This document shows, one piece after another, positions 20,101-27,940 of a DNA stretch of 64,000 nucleotides. The first letter of the stretch is position 1. Every line of letters begins with the position of its first letter. Made by a program: the position numbers and the translations under genes. The notes under the pieces were generated by a model. That model ran no database searches and had not been told where the DNA came from. It saw only the letters and a program-made list of their open reading frames with translations. The DNA comes from Nitratidesulfovibrio termitidis HI1 (GTDB taxonomy: Bacteria; Desulfobacterota; Desulfovibrionia; Desulfovibrionales; Desulfovibrionaceae): positions 2,942,220 through 3,006,219 of the forward strand of contig NZ_KI632512.1 in the NCBI RefSeq assembly GCF_000504305.1, in the 5' to 3' direction.

Positions 20101-20268
20101 CGGGGTGCCGGGTGTGTCGGCGGCGGTGGTGCCGGGGGCGTCGGGGGATCCGGGGGCGTCAGCGACGGCGGGGGCGGGCACGTCGGAAGCGGCAGGCGCG
20201 GACGAAGGGGTTTCGTCGGTGTCGGCAGCCGAGTGCGCGTCGCCCTCAAGGCGTGGATCGTGAGTCAT
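17182..20268 (-). CDS. DEAD-box RNA helicase with very long low-complexity tail
   Basis: At 1028 residues this is more than twice a minimal DEAD-box protein. An acidic Ala/Pro/Asp-rich N-terminal extension of about 120 residues precedes the core: Q-motif region, SRTGSGKTGAF near 158, PTRELALQ, VFDEADRML near 266, FSATYPP near 297 and HRAGRTGRAG near 441. The region after about residue 545 is low complexity: first a block of repeated RRDER/KDER units (about residues 560-640), then Ala/Lys/Pro-rich and acidic segments, ending in RRRRRRKKPAGTT near 1012. Such tails usually bind RNA or promote condensation. AAGGAA precedes the start. The tail includes an in-frame 9-bp-period repeat (17461-17496). 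The downstream small gene is coupled. Confidence 0.92.
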   Translation of the reverse strand: MTHDPRLEGDAHSAADTDETPSSAPAASDVPAPAVADAPGSPDAPGTTAADTPGTPAPVAASDAPAEGAPAEISDPAPAISADSADATDVAALADDEDPALRLAAEITRIDEPEDALPPVTLADLPPMMQEAAARAGWTNLMPVQTRALPYIFAKRDLMVQSRTGSGKTGAFLLPLLERLSPDEPAVQALILVPTRELALQVEYEARVLFEGTGLNVAAVYGGVGYGKQMDALRDGAHLVVGTPGRVLDHLLRRTMNLDRIRALVFDEADRMLSIGFYPDMKEIQRYLPKRRISAYLFSATYPPHVLNLAGEFLSEPRMLSLSHQQVHVAQTQHLYCETKPMDKDRALVRIIESENPTAAIIFCNTKANVHYVTAVLQGFGYNADELSADLTQAKREQVLGNLRKGGVRFLVATDVAARGIDIPDLSHVILYEPPEDRESYIHRAGRTGRAGSAGTVISLVDIIQKLELQRIAKHYKIDIQHRPTPDDESVARIAGDRLTALLEARLRARTGLERERQQRFAPLARALAGDDEQLALLAMLLDQYYQESLHAALPMPATAPAPRQDRRRDERRDERRDDRREERRDDREGRDGRRRDRDRRDERRDERRDERKDERKDERREERRDERKDEGRDERRDGRAPAVAAADDTPGSDSPEQQAEPREDGQAPREGRRRSRRGRGRKRRRDAEARAAQEAGQEAGQAADAPLEQLDGIEDDADDARDGGMTAAPETPKASGATGKSGEAEEPDAPRQRRDARPAKAGAPAASTASPASTDGDAEDAPAAKPAKGKPARPARGRAAKAAPAAAATEAIDAEATGAASDTPDATDDTAAAKPARGARRGRGKTEADSPEKGKAASGGKAATGGKPRAKAPEKDEDEDDDMPLLLEDYLSEDDDRLDDVRGSSASVGSVFGQRLPSGAKAQAQSGQSGQSPQSRGKAAAKPKAAPKAASGSAPVQPVLTQALEGSGAFDDEFDDQSGENDANDAAPGNAATPAKRRRRRRRKKPAGTTSEGADAGTAHHAEADAE

Positions 20269-20580
20269 GCAGGTTCCTTGTTGGACCGGCTGTGCCGGTG
20301 CGATGTGGCGTCATTCCGGCGAGGGAACGGAACGCCTGTCGTACAGGATAGCAAAGGGTGTGCCTGTTGCGCAAGAACGTGAGAGGTGGTCACCCGGACC
20401 GAACCGGAGTGTCATGGTCCGGGTACGGGACGGGGGCCACGGAGGGCATGGCCACCACGGAGGCATGGGCGACGCGGACGCGGACGCGGCGGGAACAGGA
20501 TGGCCGGTCGGGCATGACGGATGCCGCGAATGGCGGGTGCCGGTGGCGGGGCAGGCGCGTGGAACCTTTGCCCGGCAGGG
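20269..20580. other. Intergenic region between helicase and cobalamin operon
   Basis: About 312 bp lie between the start of the helicase gene and the stop of cbiC, both on the minus strand. This interval should contain the helicase promoter. No hairpin with a T-run, riboswitch or small gene was recognised. Confidence 0.4.
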
Positions 20581-21318
20581 TCATGCCCGGTCGCGCAGGG
20601 CCATTTCCGCCAGGGCGTTGACGGTGGCGGCGGCCAGGGGCGACCCGCCCTTGCGGCCCCGCAGGGCCAGACAGGGCAGACCGTGCGGGCCGTACTGGGT
20701 CAGCGCGGCGGCACGTTCCAGAAACAGCGCCTTGGATTCCGCCGCGTTGACGAACCCCACCGGCATGGCCACCACCAGCGCCGGGGGCGGGCCGCCCGCC
20801 GCCAGGTGGTCCAGCAGGGCCAGCAGCGCGGTGGGGGCGTTGCCCACGGCCACGATGGCCCCGCCCAGCCGGTCGCCCGCCAGTTCCATGGCCGCGCGGG
20901 CGCGGGTGGTTCCGCGCTCGCTCGCGCGTTCCGCCGTGCCGGGCAGGGCGTGCAGGCAGGTCACGGTGCAGCCCAGCGGGTCAAGACGGCGCAGGGGCAT
21001 GCCCGCGCGGGCCATCTCCGTGTCCGTGTAAATGGCGCAGCCCCGGGCAAGGGCGGCCACACCGGCCTCTATGGCCGCATCCGGCAGGTGCAGATGGGGC
21101 AGGATGTCGAAGTCGGCGCAGGTGTGCACCAGCCGTCGCGCCACTTCCCAGGCCCGGCCCGCGAAGGGCTTGGGCTCGCCCGCTTCCTCGTCGATGATGG
21201 CGAAGGAACGGGCCTCTATGGCGTCGGGCGTGAAGGCGGGTTGCAGGCGCGGGTCCGCGTCGACGGAACCTGTTGTGGAAGCGCCACCGTTTGCGGGGGC
21301 GTCGGGGGTCAGGGGCAT
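20581..21318 (-). CDS. cbiC: Precorrin-8X / cobalt-precorrin-8 methylmutase
   Basis: This 245-residue enzyme moves the C-11 methyl group to C-12 of (cobalt-)precorrin-8 to give (hydrogeno)cobyrinic acid in B12 synthesis. Family signatures seen are EARSFAIIDEE near residue 35, an invariant-type His in TCADFDILPHLH near 66, VAVGNAPTALLALL near 160, PVGFVNAAESK near 187 and the C-terminal RGRKGGSPLAAATVNAL. The start overlaps the end of the upstream cbiA by 10 bp, so translation is probably coupled. The product is the substrate of the neighbouring CbiA-type amidase, a consecutive step. Confidence 0.94.
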   Translation of the reverse strand: MPLTPDAPANGGASTTGSVDADPRLQPAFTPDAIEARSFAIIDEEAGEPKPFAGRAWEVARRLVHTCADFDILPHLHLPDAAIEAGVAALARGCAIYTDTEMARAGMPLRRLDPLGCTVTCLHALPGTAERASERGTTRARAAMELAGDRLGGAIVAVGNAPTALLALLDHLAAGGPPPALVVAMPVGFVNAAESKALFLERAAALTQYGPHGLPCLALRGRKGGSPLAAATVNALAEMALRDRA

Positions 21319-23024
21319 GGGATGTCTCCGGGGGCGGCGCAGGCAGCCACGAAGGCGCGCGCCGCAGCGGGGTTGGAGCCGAAATGCAGGTGCACGTACG
21401 AGCCGGATACCGAGCCCGCCGCCAGCCCTTCCGGGCCCAGGAGGGTGCCGGTGCGGTCGCGCAGGGCCCACACAGGCAGGTCAAGTTGGCCAGGCAGGCC
21501 GGAGTGGGCGGCAGGGCCGGGAAGGGTGGCCGGGCCGGGGGCGTCATCCGCTGGCGCGGGTTCCAGATGCGAATAGTGAAATTCGTGGCCGCGCAGCACC
21601 GTGCCCGCCGGGCCGAACGGTGAGGGACGCAGGGTTTCTGCCTCGCGGTAGCCCAGGGCGCGCAGCCGCGCGTCCATGTGGCAGTCGGCAGGCAGGCAAC
21701 CGGTCATGGCGTGGCGGGTGCCGTGTGCGTCGGTGATGGCGCGCAGCAGATACATGAAGCCCCCGCATTCCCCGTGCACCGTGCGCCCTTGCGCGGCAAA
21801 GGCACGTACTGCGGCCAGCATGGGGACGTTGGCGGACAGGCGCGCGGCGTGCAGTTCCGGGTAGCCGCCGGGCAGCAGCAACCCGCCGAGGCCGCGCGGC
21901 AGTTCCGCGTCGTCCAGGGGTGAAAGGAACACCGGTTCGGCCCCGGCCTCTTCCAGCAGAAACAGGTTTTCCGGGTACAGGAACGAGAAGGCCGCATCGC
22001 GGGCGATGCCGATGCGCACCCGGCGCGCCGGGCCTTCCGCCAGATGCGTGGCGGCATGAGGACGGGCGACCGGCGTGGTTGCGGACATCGTCAGGTCTTC
22101 CGGCCCGACGGCGCGTGCGTCGGGGCTGCCGCTCGCGCTGGGGGCGGCGTCGGCAGCGTCGTGACCCCGGCGGTGGGGCGCCATGGCCCCGCAGCGGGCC
22201 AACAGGCTGTCCAGGCTGTGCCCCGCAGCGGCCAGCCCGGCCTCGAACCAGTCGGCCAGCCGCATGGACAGGGCCGTCCATTCCACTTCGTGGGCCTGGG
22301 CCAGCCCCAGGTGGCGCGAGGGCAGGCCAAGGGCTTCGTCGCGGGACAGCAGGCCCAGCAGGGGCGCTTCCGGGCAGTGGGCGGCCAGCGCCCCGCGCAG
22401 CAGGTCGCGGTGGCCGGGGCCGCCCACCCGGTTGCAGACCACCCCGGCAAAGCGCAGGGCCGGGTCGAACCGGGTGTAGCCAGCCACCAGCGCCGCCGCC
22501 GAGCGCGACATGCCGCGCACGTCGGCCACCAGCAGCACCGGGGCGTCCAGCAGGGCGGCCACTTCTGCCGTGGAACCCTGCCCGCCGTCGGCGGATGCGC
22601 CGTCGTACAGGCCCATGACGCCCTCGATGACGGCGATGTCCGGCGCGTTACCGGGTGCGTAATCCGGTGCGGTGGCTGTTGCCGGATCCGGCTGCCGCGT
22701 CGCGGGACCGGTGGCCCCGATGGCGCGGGCGAACGAGCGGCGTACCCCCTCCGCCCCGCACATCCAGCCGTCCAGGTTCCAGCCGGGACGACCGGTGACG
22801 GCGGCATGCAGGCCGGGGTCGATGTAGTCCGGCCCGGCCTTCATGGGCTGCACGCGCAGGCCGCGCCGGGTCAGCGCTGCCATCAGGGCCAGCGTGGCCG
22901 TGGTCTTGCCGCAGCCGCTGTGGGTGCCCGCCACCACAAGGACGGGCATGGGCGCGAGCGGCTGTGTGGGGGAAGGCATGGGCGGTTGCTTGGGCGCCGC
23001 GTCGCGCGCCGCCGGGCGGGTCAT
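21309..23024 (-). CDS. cbiA: Cobyrinate a,c-diamide synthase
   Basis: The 571-residue enzyme amidates the a and c carboxylates of (hydrogeno)cobyrinate using glutamine and ATP. The N-terminal synthetase domain has the P-loop GTHSGCGKTT near residue 33 and KAGPDYIDPGLH near 63. The C-terminal triad-type glutamine amidotransferase domain has the nucleophile Cys in VHGECGGFMYL near 435 and a late His in GSYVHLHFGSNP near 550. A Pro/Ala-rich insert of about 40 residues separates the domains. The start at 23024 forms an ATGA overlap with the preceding small gene; internal Met codons nearer the P-loop are alternatives. cbiA and cobB are names for orthologues in different pathways. Confidence 0.94.
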   Translation of the reverse strand: MTRPAARDAAPKQPPMPSPTQPLAPMPVLVVAGTHSGCGKTTATLALMAALTRRGLRVQPMKAGPDYIDPGLHAAVTGRPGWNLDGWMCGAEGVRRSFARAIGATGPATRQPDPATATAPDYAPGNAPDIAVIEGVMGLYDGASADGGQGSTAEVAALLDAPVLLVADVRGMSRSAAALVAGYTRFDPALRFAGVVCNRVGGPGHRDLLRGALAAHCPEAPLLGLLSRDEALGLPSRHLGLAQAHEVEWTALSMRLADWFEAGLAAAGHSLDSLLARCGAMAPHRRGHDAADAAPSASGSPDARAVGPEDLTMSATTPVARPHAATHLAEGPARRVRIGIARDAAFSFLYPENLFLLEEAGAEPVFLSPLDDAELPRGLGGLLLPGGYPELHAARLSANVPMLAAVRAFAAQGRTVHGECGGFMYLLRAITDAHGTRHAMTGCLPADCHMDARLRALGYREAETLRPSPFGPAGTVLRGHEFHYSHLEPAPADDAPGPATLPGPAAHSGLPGQLDLPVWALRDRTGTLLGPEGLAAGSVSGSYVHLHFGSNPAAARAFVAACAAPGDIPCP

Positions 23025-23278
23025 GCGATGTCGGCCTCGCCGGGCAGGCGGGGGGCGAATTTGGCGGCGATGATGGCCGCGTCCTCGTTCCGCGCCGAAA
23101 CCTGCAATTCCGGCGCGCCGCCGTGGCAGCGGAAGGCGCCGTCCACCATGTCCACGTACCCGGCGGACAGCACGCGGGTGTAGGGCAGCTGTTCGCGCAT
23201 GTCCGCATGGTCCACCCGGTGCGGAAAGATGAACGGCACGGGGTGGCCGGAAAAGTCCTCGAAGATGATGTATTTCAT
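23021..23278 (-). CDS. Small protein leading the cobalamin operon
   Basis: The 85-residue protein (opening MKYIIFEDFSGHPVPFIFPH) is not a family I can name. It has a hydrophobic, aromatic-rich N-terminal half, several His residues and one Cys, and no signal peptide. The start is supported by GGGAG upstream. Its stop overlaps the cbiA start as ATGA, so it is the first gene of a three-gene coupled unit with cbiA and cbiC. That position suggests a role linked to corrinoid synthesis, or to sensing its product, but the sequence alone shows no activity. Confidence 0.8.
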   Translation of the reverse strand: MKYIIFEDFSGHPVPFIFPHRVDHADMREQLPYTRVLSAGYVDMVDGAFRCHGGAPELQVSARNEDAAIIAAKFAPRLPGEADIA

Positions 23279-23704
23279 GCGGGGCTCCCGATGGGTTTGC
23301 CGCATGGTACGGGCTTTGGCGGCGAAGGTCCACAGGCTGCGGAGTGGCGTGGCGCCGTGGTGACGCAGCTGCTGGTGCGGCACACAACAGTGACCGCATG
23401 CGTGCAGGCCGCAAGGCCGCAACAGGCATGCCGCACGCCTTGCGGCACGCGCAATGGCCGTATGGTTCGGACAGGTCGATTCGTGCAGACAATTGCACAT
23501 GGTGTGATGCCGTACCCGTTATTGCGTCAGTGAATACTCTGCATCATCCTCATGGTGCGTGCATCACTGGTTTGTTTCGAGATGCGCCGTGCTGCGCCAT
23601 ATGAAGACGCAACCGATAGAGGTTGACCCCGAAGGAAGGATTATCGTAGGTTCGAAACGAGTTTCGTGCACGCCTCATGTTCATCAAACATCAAAGGAGC
23701 GGCA
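23279..23704. other. Divergent intergenic region, cobalamin operon / mucR
   Basis: About 426 bp. A small perfect hairpin (TGCCGCA, loop CGCCT, TGCGGCA) lies at 23429-23447. I looked for a cobalamin riboswitch upstream of the operon and did not find the B12-box core. Promoters must be here but were not resolved. Confidence 0.4.
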
Positions 23705-24097
23705 ATGACGGAGAATTATCTGAAGGAAGCTCTGGACATCGTGAAGGCGCAGGCCAGTGTCCGGACCATGACCGAAGACGAGATCACCACCATGGTCCGG
23801 CGCCTTGCGGAGGGCATCCGGACCCTGAGCGAAGGTGGTGCGCTGCCCGAAAGCGGCGAGGGCGCCGGGATGGACCCCAAGAAGGCCATCAAGGAAAAGT
23901 CCATCACCTGCTGCGAGTGCGGCAAGTCGTTCAAGATCCTGACCAAGAAGCACCTTGCCACGCATGGCCTCACCCCTGAAACGTACCGCGAGAAGTGCGG
24001 CTACAAGAAGGGCACTCCCCTGGTCTGCAAGTCGCTGCAGCGCGAACGCCGCAAGAAGATGCGCGACATGAAGCTGTGGGAGCGCCGCGGGGCATAG
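23705..24097 (+). CDS. MucR/Ros-family zinc-finger transcriptional regulator
   Basis: The 130-residue protein matches the MucR/Ros family. The N-terminal helical half (to about residue 60) would mediate oligomerisation. The DNA-binding half has CCECGKSFKILTKKHLATHG, a Cys2-His2-like zinc site, followed by LTPETYREKCGYKKGTPLVC and a basic C-terminus. Family members are global repressors that bind AT-rich promoters, which could make AT-rich acquired genes in this genome, including those of the Rhs island, candidate targets; that link is inference. AAAGGAG precedes the ATG by 6 bases. A terminator follows. Confidence 0.92.
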   Translation: MTENYLKEALDIVKAQASVRTMTEDEITTMVRRLAEGIRTLSEGGALPESGEGAGMDPKKAIKEKSITCCECGKSFKILTKKHLATHGLTPETYREKCGYKKGTPLVCKSLQRERRKKMRDMKLWERRGA

Positions 24098-24124
24098 CCC
24101 GGCGAAGCGACCGACAAGGGACGG

Positions 24125-24152
24125 CGCGGGCGATTTGCGGCGCCCGCGTTTT
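24125..24152 (+). terminator. Intrinsic terminator after mucR-like gene
   Basis: The stem CGCGGGCG/CGCCCGCG with an 8-base loop is followed by a run of five T, 27 bp after the stop codon. The remaining 275 bp to the next gene show no recognised feature. Confidence 0.88.
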
Positions 24153-24427
24153 TCATGGTCGGCCCTGAGGTTCCGGTTCCTCCCTCCTTATCCTGGCGGG
24201 CACGGGCGCATTCCGGTGAATGATGCGGATCGTCGCCGGTAAATCGCACTGCCGGCTAAAGTATTGCCCGGCATTCTGCCGATAAGCACCCATGAAGAAA
24301 GGCTCTTGTCAGGAGCCCGCGGGAAATCCTGTTTCTGCTTGTTGGCAGCGATTCCTGATAGCGCTACGCCCGCGTTACGCGCGCCGTGAATCCCGGCGCG
24401 TATTGTTCGTCATCCCTGGGAGGGATC

Positions 24428-26239
24428 ATGTTTCGCAATCTCAGCCTGAAGTGGAAAATCCTCATCGTGGCGCTTGCCGGGCCGGTCATCGTGGCCGCCA
24501 TCATGGCCTGGCAGCGCGTGGACGACATCCGGACCGGGGCTGAAGAGGCGATACTCCAGAAAAGCCGGGCCGTGGTGCTGATGGCCGAGGCCACCCGCAA
24601 CGAGATGGGCCGCAAGCTCGAAATCGGGCTGATGCGCCCGCTGGACGAGTTGCCCAAGGACAAGATCATGGACGCGGTGCCCGTGGTCACCGCCATGCGC
24701 ATGGCCGCACAGAACGCCGCGCAGGCGGGCTACGAATTCCGCGTGCCCAAGGTGCAGCCGCGCAACCCCGCCAACACGCCCACCCCGCTGGAACTTTCGG
24801 CCATGCAGGAGATGGAGCGCGGCAACCTGACGGAAAAGGTCATTCGCACGCCGGACAAGATCTACTATTTCCGCCCCATCAAGCTGACCAAGGATTGCCT
24901 GTTCTGCCACGGCGACCCGGCCGGAACCCCCGACGTGGTGGGCGGCACCAAGGAAGGCTGGAGAGCGGGCGAGACCCACGGCGCCTTCGTGGTCATCAGT
25001 TCACTGGAAAAGGCGCACGAGCAGGTCATGCAGGCGCGCATGGCCGTGGCCGGGTGGACCGTGCTGGTGCTGGCGCTGCTGTTCGCGGTGATCTGGGTGA
25101 TCCTGAACCGGGGCATCATCGGGCCGCTGCTGCGCATTCGTCAGTTTGCCGGGCAGGTGGCCGGGGGCGCCCTGGATGCCCGCGCCGAAGGCGACTACAC
25201 CTCTGAACTGGGCGAAGTGAAGGGCGCCATAGAAACCATGGTGGGCAACCTGAAGCAGAAGATGCAGGAGGCCGACCAGCGCCGGACCGACGCCGACGCC
25301 CATGCCGCACGTGCCGAAACGGCCCTGGCCGAGGCGCGCGAGCAGGAAGCCCGGGTCAACGACCTGTTGCAGCGCATGACCACCGTGGCCGGTGAGGCCT
25401 CTACCATCGCCCAGCAGGTATCGCTGGCGGCAGAGGCGCTGTCCGCCCAGGTGGAGCAGGTTTCCGCCGGGGCCGAGCAGCAGTCCGCGCGCGCGGGCGA
25501 AACGGCCACGGCCATGGAGGAAATGAACGCCACCGTGCTTGAGGTGGCGCGCAGTTCCGGCAGTTCCGCCCAGAGCGCCGACGAGGCCAGATCCAAGGCC
25601 CAGGAGGGCGAGCGGGTGGTCAGCGGCGCGGTGGAGGCCATCAGCCAGGTGCACGAGCAGGCCCAGGCCCTGCAAGGCGAAATGACCACCCTCGGCAAGC
25701 AGGCCGAGGACATTGGCCGGATCATGGACGTGATTTCCGACATCGCCGACCAGACCAACCTGCTGGCGCTGAACGCCGCCATCGAGGCGGCGCGTGCCGG
25801 TGACGCCGGGCGCGGATTTGCCGTTGTTGCCGACGAGGTGCGCAAGCTGGCCGAAAAGACCATGAACGCCACCAAGGAAGTGGGCCAGGCCATCCAGTCC
25901 ATTCAGGCCGGGGCACGCAACAACATCAAGGGCATGGAGACGGCGGCAGCCGCCGTGACCGAGGCCACGCGCATGGCCCGTGAATCCGGCCAGGCGTTGC
26001 AGAGCATCGTGTCCCTTTCCGAGGAAAACTCCGATCAGGTGCGCTCCATCGCCACCGCCGCAGAGCAGCAGTCCGCCACCAGCGAGGAGATCAACCGCGC
26101 TGTGGAGGACATCAGCCGCATTGCCTCGGAAACGGCGGAGGGCATGAACCAGGCCGCCGGGGCCGTGCTGAAGCTGGCCGGGCTGGCCAAGGCGTTGGAA
26201 AGGCAGATCGAGCAGCTGACCAACGGCTCGTCCAACTGA
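24428..26239 (+). CDS. Methyl-accepting chemotaxis protein with periplasmic c-type haem site
   Basis: A 603-residue chemoreceptor. TM1 spans about residues 10-27 and TM2 about 205-228. The periplasmic domain between them resembles the Tll0287/DUF3365 sensor type and contains one haem-c attachment motif, CLFCH, at residues 157-161. HAMP follows, then a full signalling domain with the conserved hairpin tip [20 protein letters not shown]. This layout recalls the redox/oxygen chemoreceptor DcrA of Desulfovibrio, so redox or oxygen sensing is likely. The start at 24428 has GGGAGGG upstream. It is a single-gene unit ending in a strong terminator. Confidence 0.93.
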   Translation: MFRNLSLKWKILIVALAGPVIVAAIMAWQRVDDIRTGAEEAILQKSRAVVLMAEATRNEMGRKLEIGLMRPLDELPKDKIMDAVPVVTAMRMAAQNAAQAGYEFRVPKVQPRNPANTPTPLELSAMQEMERGNLTEKVIRTPDKIYYFRPIKLTKDCLFCHGDPAGTPDVVGGTKEGWRAGETHGAFVVISSLEKAHEQVMQARMAVAGWTVLVLALLFAVIWVILNRGIIGPLLRIRQFAGQVAGGALDARAEGDYTSELGEVKGAIETMVGNLKQKMQEADQRRTDADAHAARAETALAEAREQEARVNDLLQRMTTVAGEASTIAQQVSLAAEALSAQVEQVSAGAEQQSARAGETATAMEEMNATVLEVARSSGSSAQSADEARSKAQEGERVVSGAVEAISQVHEQAQALQGEMTTLGKQAEDIGRIMDVISDIADQTNLLALNAAIEAARAGDAGRGFAVVADEVRKLAEKTMNATKEVGQAIQSIQAGARNNIKGMETAAAAVTEATRMARESGQALQSIVSLSEENSDQVRSIATAAEQQSATSEEINRAVEDISRIASETAEGMNQAAGAVLKLAGLAKALERQIEQLTNGSSN

Positions 26240-26273
26240 CGTCGACGCCTGGCTACAGGTCCATGACATGATC

Positions 26274-26305
26274 ACGGCCCGCGCCCTTTCGAGGGTGCGG
26301 GCCGT
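26274..26305 (+). terminator. Terminator after the haem chemoreceptor gene
   Basis: ACGGCCCGCGCCCT and AGGGTGCGGGCCGT form a 14-bp stem with one mismatch and a stable TTCG tetraloop, 35 bp after the stop. Confidence 0.85.
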
Positions 26306-26443
26306 TTGCATGGGGCATGCGGGCGTGGTGCGTTGCAGGACGGATTTCCGTGGCGGCGGCGGGGGCGGGAAACGGCGGGAAACCACCGTCCGGAGCGCAT
26401 AAACCCGTGGCGGGGCCAGGCGAAACCGTGTAGGGGAGGAGCC

Positions 26444-26989
26444 ATGTCGCACGTGAAGACCATCCGCGCCATCCGCCGTTTCTGCCTGGACTGCCAGGGC
26501 GGTGTCGCGCGCGAGGTGCGGCTGTGCCCGGACACGGGTTGCGGCCTGTATGCGTGGCGGCTGGCGGGTATAGTGGCTGGCGGGTCCAATGGCGGCAAGC
26601 ATGATCCGGCCGGGGACGGCGATGCCGATGCGCCCGATGCGGCGACCGTGCTGGATGTCTCCATGGTGGCCGGTGCGCCGCTCAAGTCCGCAGCCTCGGC
26701 GGGCAAGTCCGCCACGCACAAGCCAGCTTCGGACCCGCTGCCCGGCGCGCTGCCGCTCATCGCCCAGACCCTGCCCGACGAACGCCCGGTGCGGGCCATC
26801 CGCCGCTACTGCGTTGCCTGCTGCGGCGGCGAACGGGCAGAGGTGCGCACCTGCGACGCCCGCGACCGCTGCGCCCTGTGGTCCTACCGCTTCGGCGTGC
26901 TGCCGGAAACCTACCGCCGGGTCAAGGCGCGCCTGACCGGACCCCGCACGCTGGTGCTGCCGGGGCTGCCCACCGGTACGAACGGGTAA
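26444..26989 (+). CDS. Protein with two copies of a cysteine-cluster motif
   Basis: The 181-residue protein contains the same roughly 35-residue unit twice: IRAIRRFCLDCQGGVAREVR then LCPDTGCGLYAWR near residues 6-38, and VRAIRRYCVACCGGERAEVR then TCDARDRCALWSYR near 115-148. Each unit offers four or more Cys in a CxxC...C...C pattern, consistent with a small zinc-binding or other metal knuckle. The linker is low complexity. I do not know a defined function; similar single units occur in phage and sulfate-reducer hypothetical proteins. GGGGAGGAG precedes the start at 26444. No operon partner. Confidence 0.8.
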   Translation: MSHVKTIRAIRRFCLDCQGGVAREVRLCPDTGCGLYAWRLAGIVAGGSNGGKHDPAGDGDADAPDAATVLDVSMVAGAPLKSAASAGKSATHKPASDPLPGALPLIAQTLPDERPVRAIRRYCVACCGGERAEVRTCDARDRCALWSYRFGVLPETYRRVKARLTGPRTLVLPGLPTGTNG

Positions 26990-27124
26990 TCCCCGCCCCC
27001 GCTCGTGCTCGCTTGCCGACGCCTTTCCGGATGCTTTCCGAAGGGTGTCGGTTTTTTCGTGTCTCCTCCACGCGCGCACGCAGGCCGGGCGGTACAGTCG
27101 CCCGCCGCCGCGCGCCCCGGCCGG

Positions 27125-27940
27125 TCAGGCCACGGGCACGCCCCGGCGCAGCCGGGCGCGGATGTCGGAAAGCTGGTCCTCCATGGCCGAAACGCGGGCC
27201 AGCAGGCGGGCTTCTTCCGTGGTGCGGCGCAGCACCGCGCGCACGGCCCCGTGCTCGAACACCAGACGCCGGTCGGCGGACAGGGCCAGCACCGGGTCGT
27301 GGGTGGCGATGACCACGATCTTGTCGCTGCGCAGCAACAGGTCCAGCGCGCGCCGCTTGTCCACCCCGGCGTTTTCGATCTCGTCGATGAGCAGCACCGG
27401 CGACCAGCTGAGCAGGGCCGCATCGGCAATCATCAGCGCGCGTGACTGCCCGCCCGAAAGCTGGGTGAGGTGCGCGTCATCCCCGAACGGCTCGCCCGCA
27501 AGGTCGTTGGCTGCCGCCAGCACCGCGCGGGCCGTGGCGTCCGGGTCGGGCACGGCGCGGCTTTCGGCGTGCATGCGGATGAACGGCAGCGCGCGCATGT
27601 CCAGCACGAAGTTCATGTTCTGGGTCAGTTGGGCCACCAGCCGCCCTTGCAGGGCAAAGCGGCGGTCGGCGTCGGGGATGGCGTCGTCCAGCAGGATGCG
27701 CCTGCCGGAGGGGGTGTCCGCGTCGGCCAGCGATTCGATGTCGTACAAGAAGCGGCTTTTGCCGGAGCCGGTGGGGCCGAGCAGTGCCGTGACCTCGCCG
27801 GGGCGGAAGGTGACGTCCGCGTGTTCGGCGTGGCCCGACTTGTCGTGCCCGGCCAGCACGGTGAGGGTGCGCAGCACGGGGGCGTCGTTGTCTGCCCCGG
27901 GCGCGGCGGCTGTCGGATCGGGGGTGTGGGTGGACATCAT
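27125..27940 (-). CDS. Orphan ABC-type ATPase
   Basis: The 271-residue protein has a complete ABC ATPase core: Walker A GPTGSGKS near residue 54, the signature LSGGQSRAL near 162, Walker B VLLIDEIENAG near 188 and the switch His in ATHDP near 217. No permease is encoded nearby. It is last in a three-gene operon, its ATG overlapping the stop of the GTPase gene as ATGA. The region after Walker A is unlike typical importer ATPases, with ALQGRLVAQLTQNMNF where the Q-loop is expected. With no membrane partner it may drive a soluble process such as metallocentre assembly; that is inference. Confidence 0.87.
   Translation of the reverse strand: MMSTHTPDPTAAAPGADNDAPVLRTLTVLAGHDKSGHAEHADVTFRPGEVTALLGPTGSGKSRFLYDIESLADADTPSGRRILLDDAIPDADRRFALQGRLVAQLTQNMNFVLDMRALPFIRMHAESRAVPDPDATARAVLAAANDLAGEPFGDDAHLTQLSGGQSRALMIADAALLSWSPVLLIDEIENAGVDKRRALDLLLRSDKIVVIATHDPVLALSADRRLVFEHGAVRAVLRRTTEEARLLARVSAMEDQLSDIRARLRRGVPVA

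Noticed and set aside
23279-23704. Cobalamin riboswitch ahead of the cbiA-cbiC operon
   Set aside because: The conserved B12-box core and adjoining stem pattern were not found on the minus strand; only a small unrelated hairpin is present.
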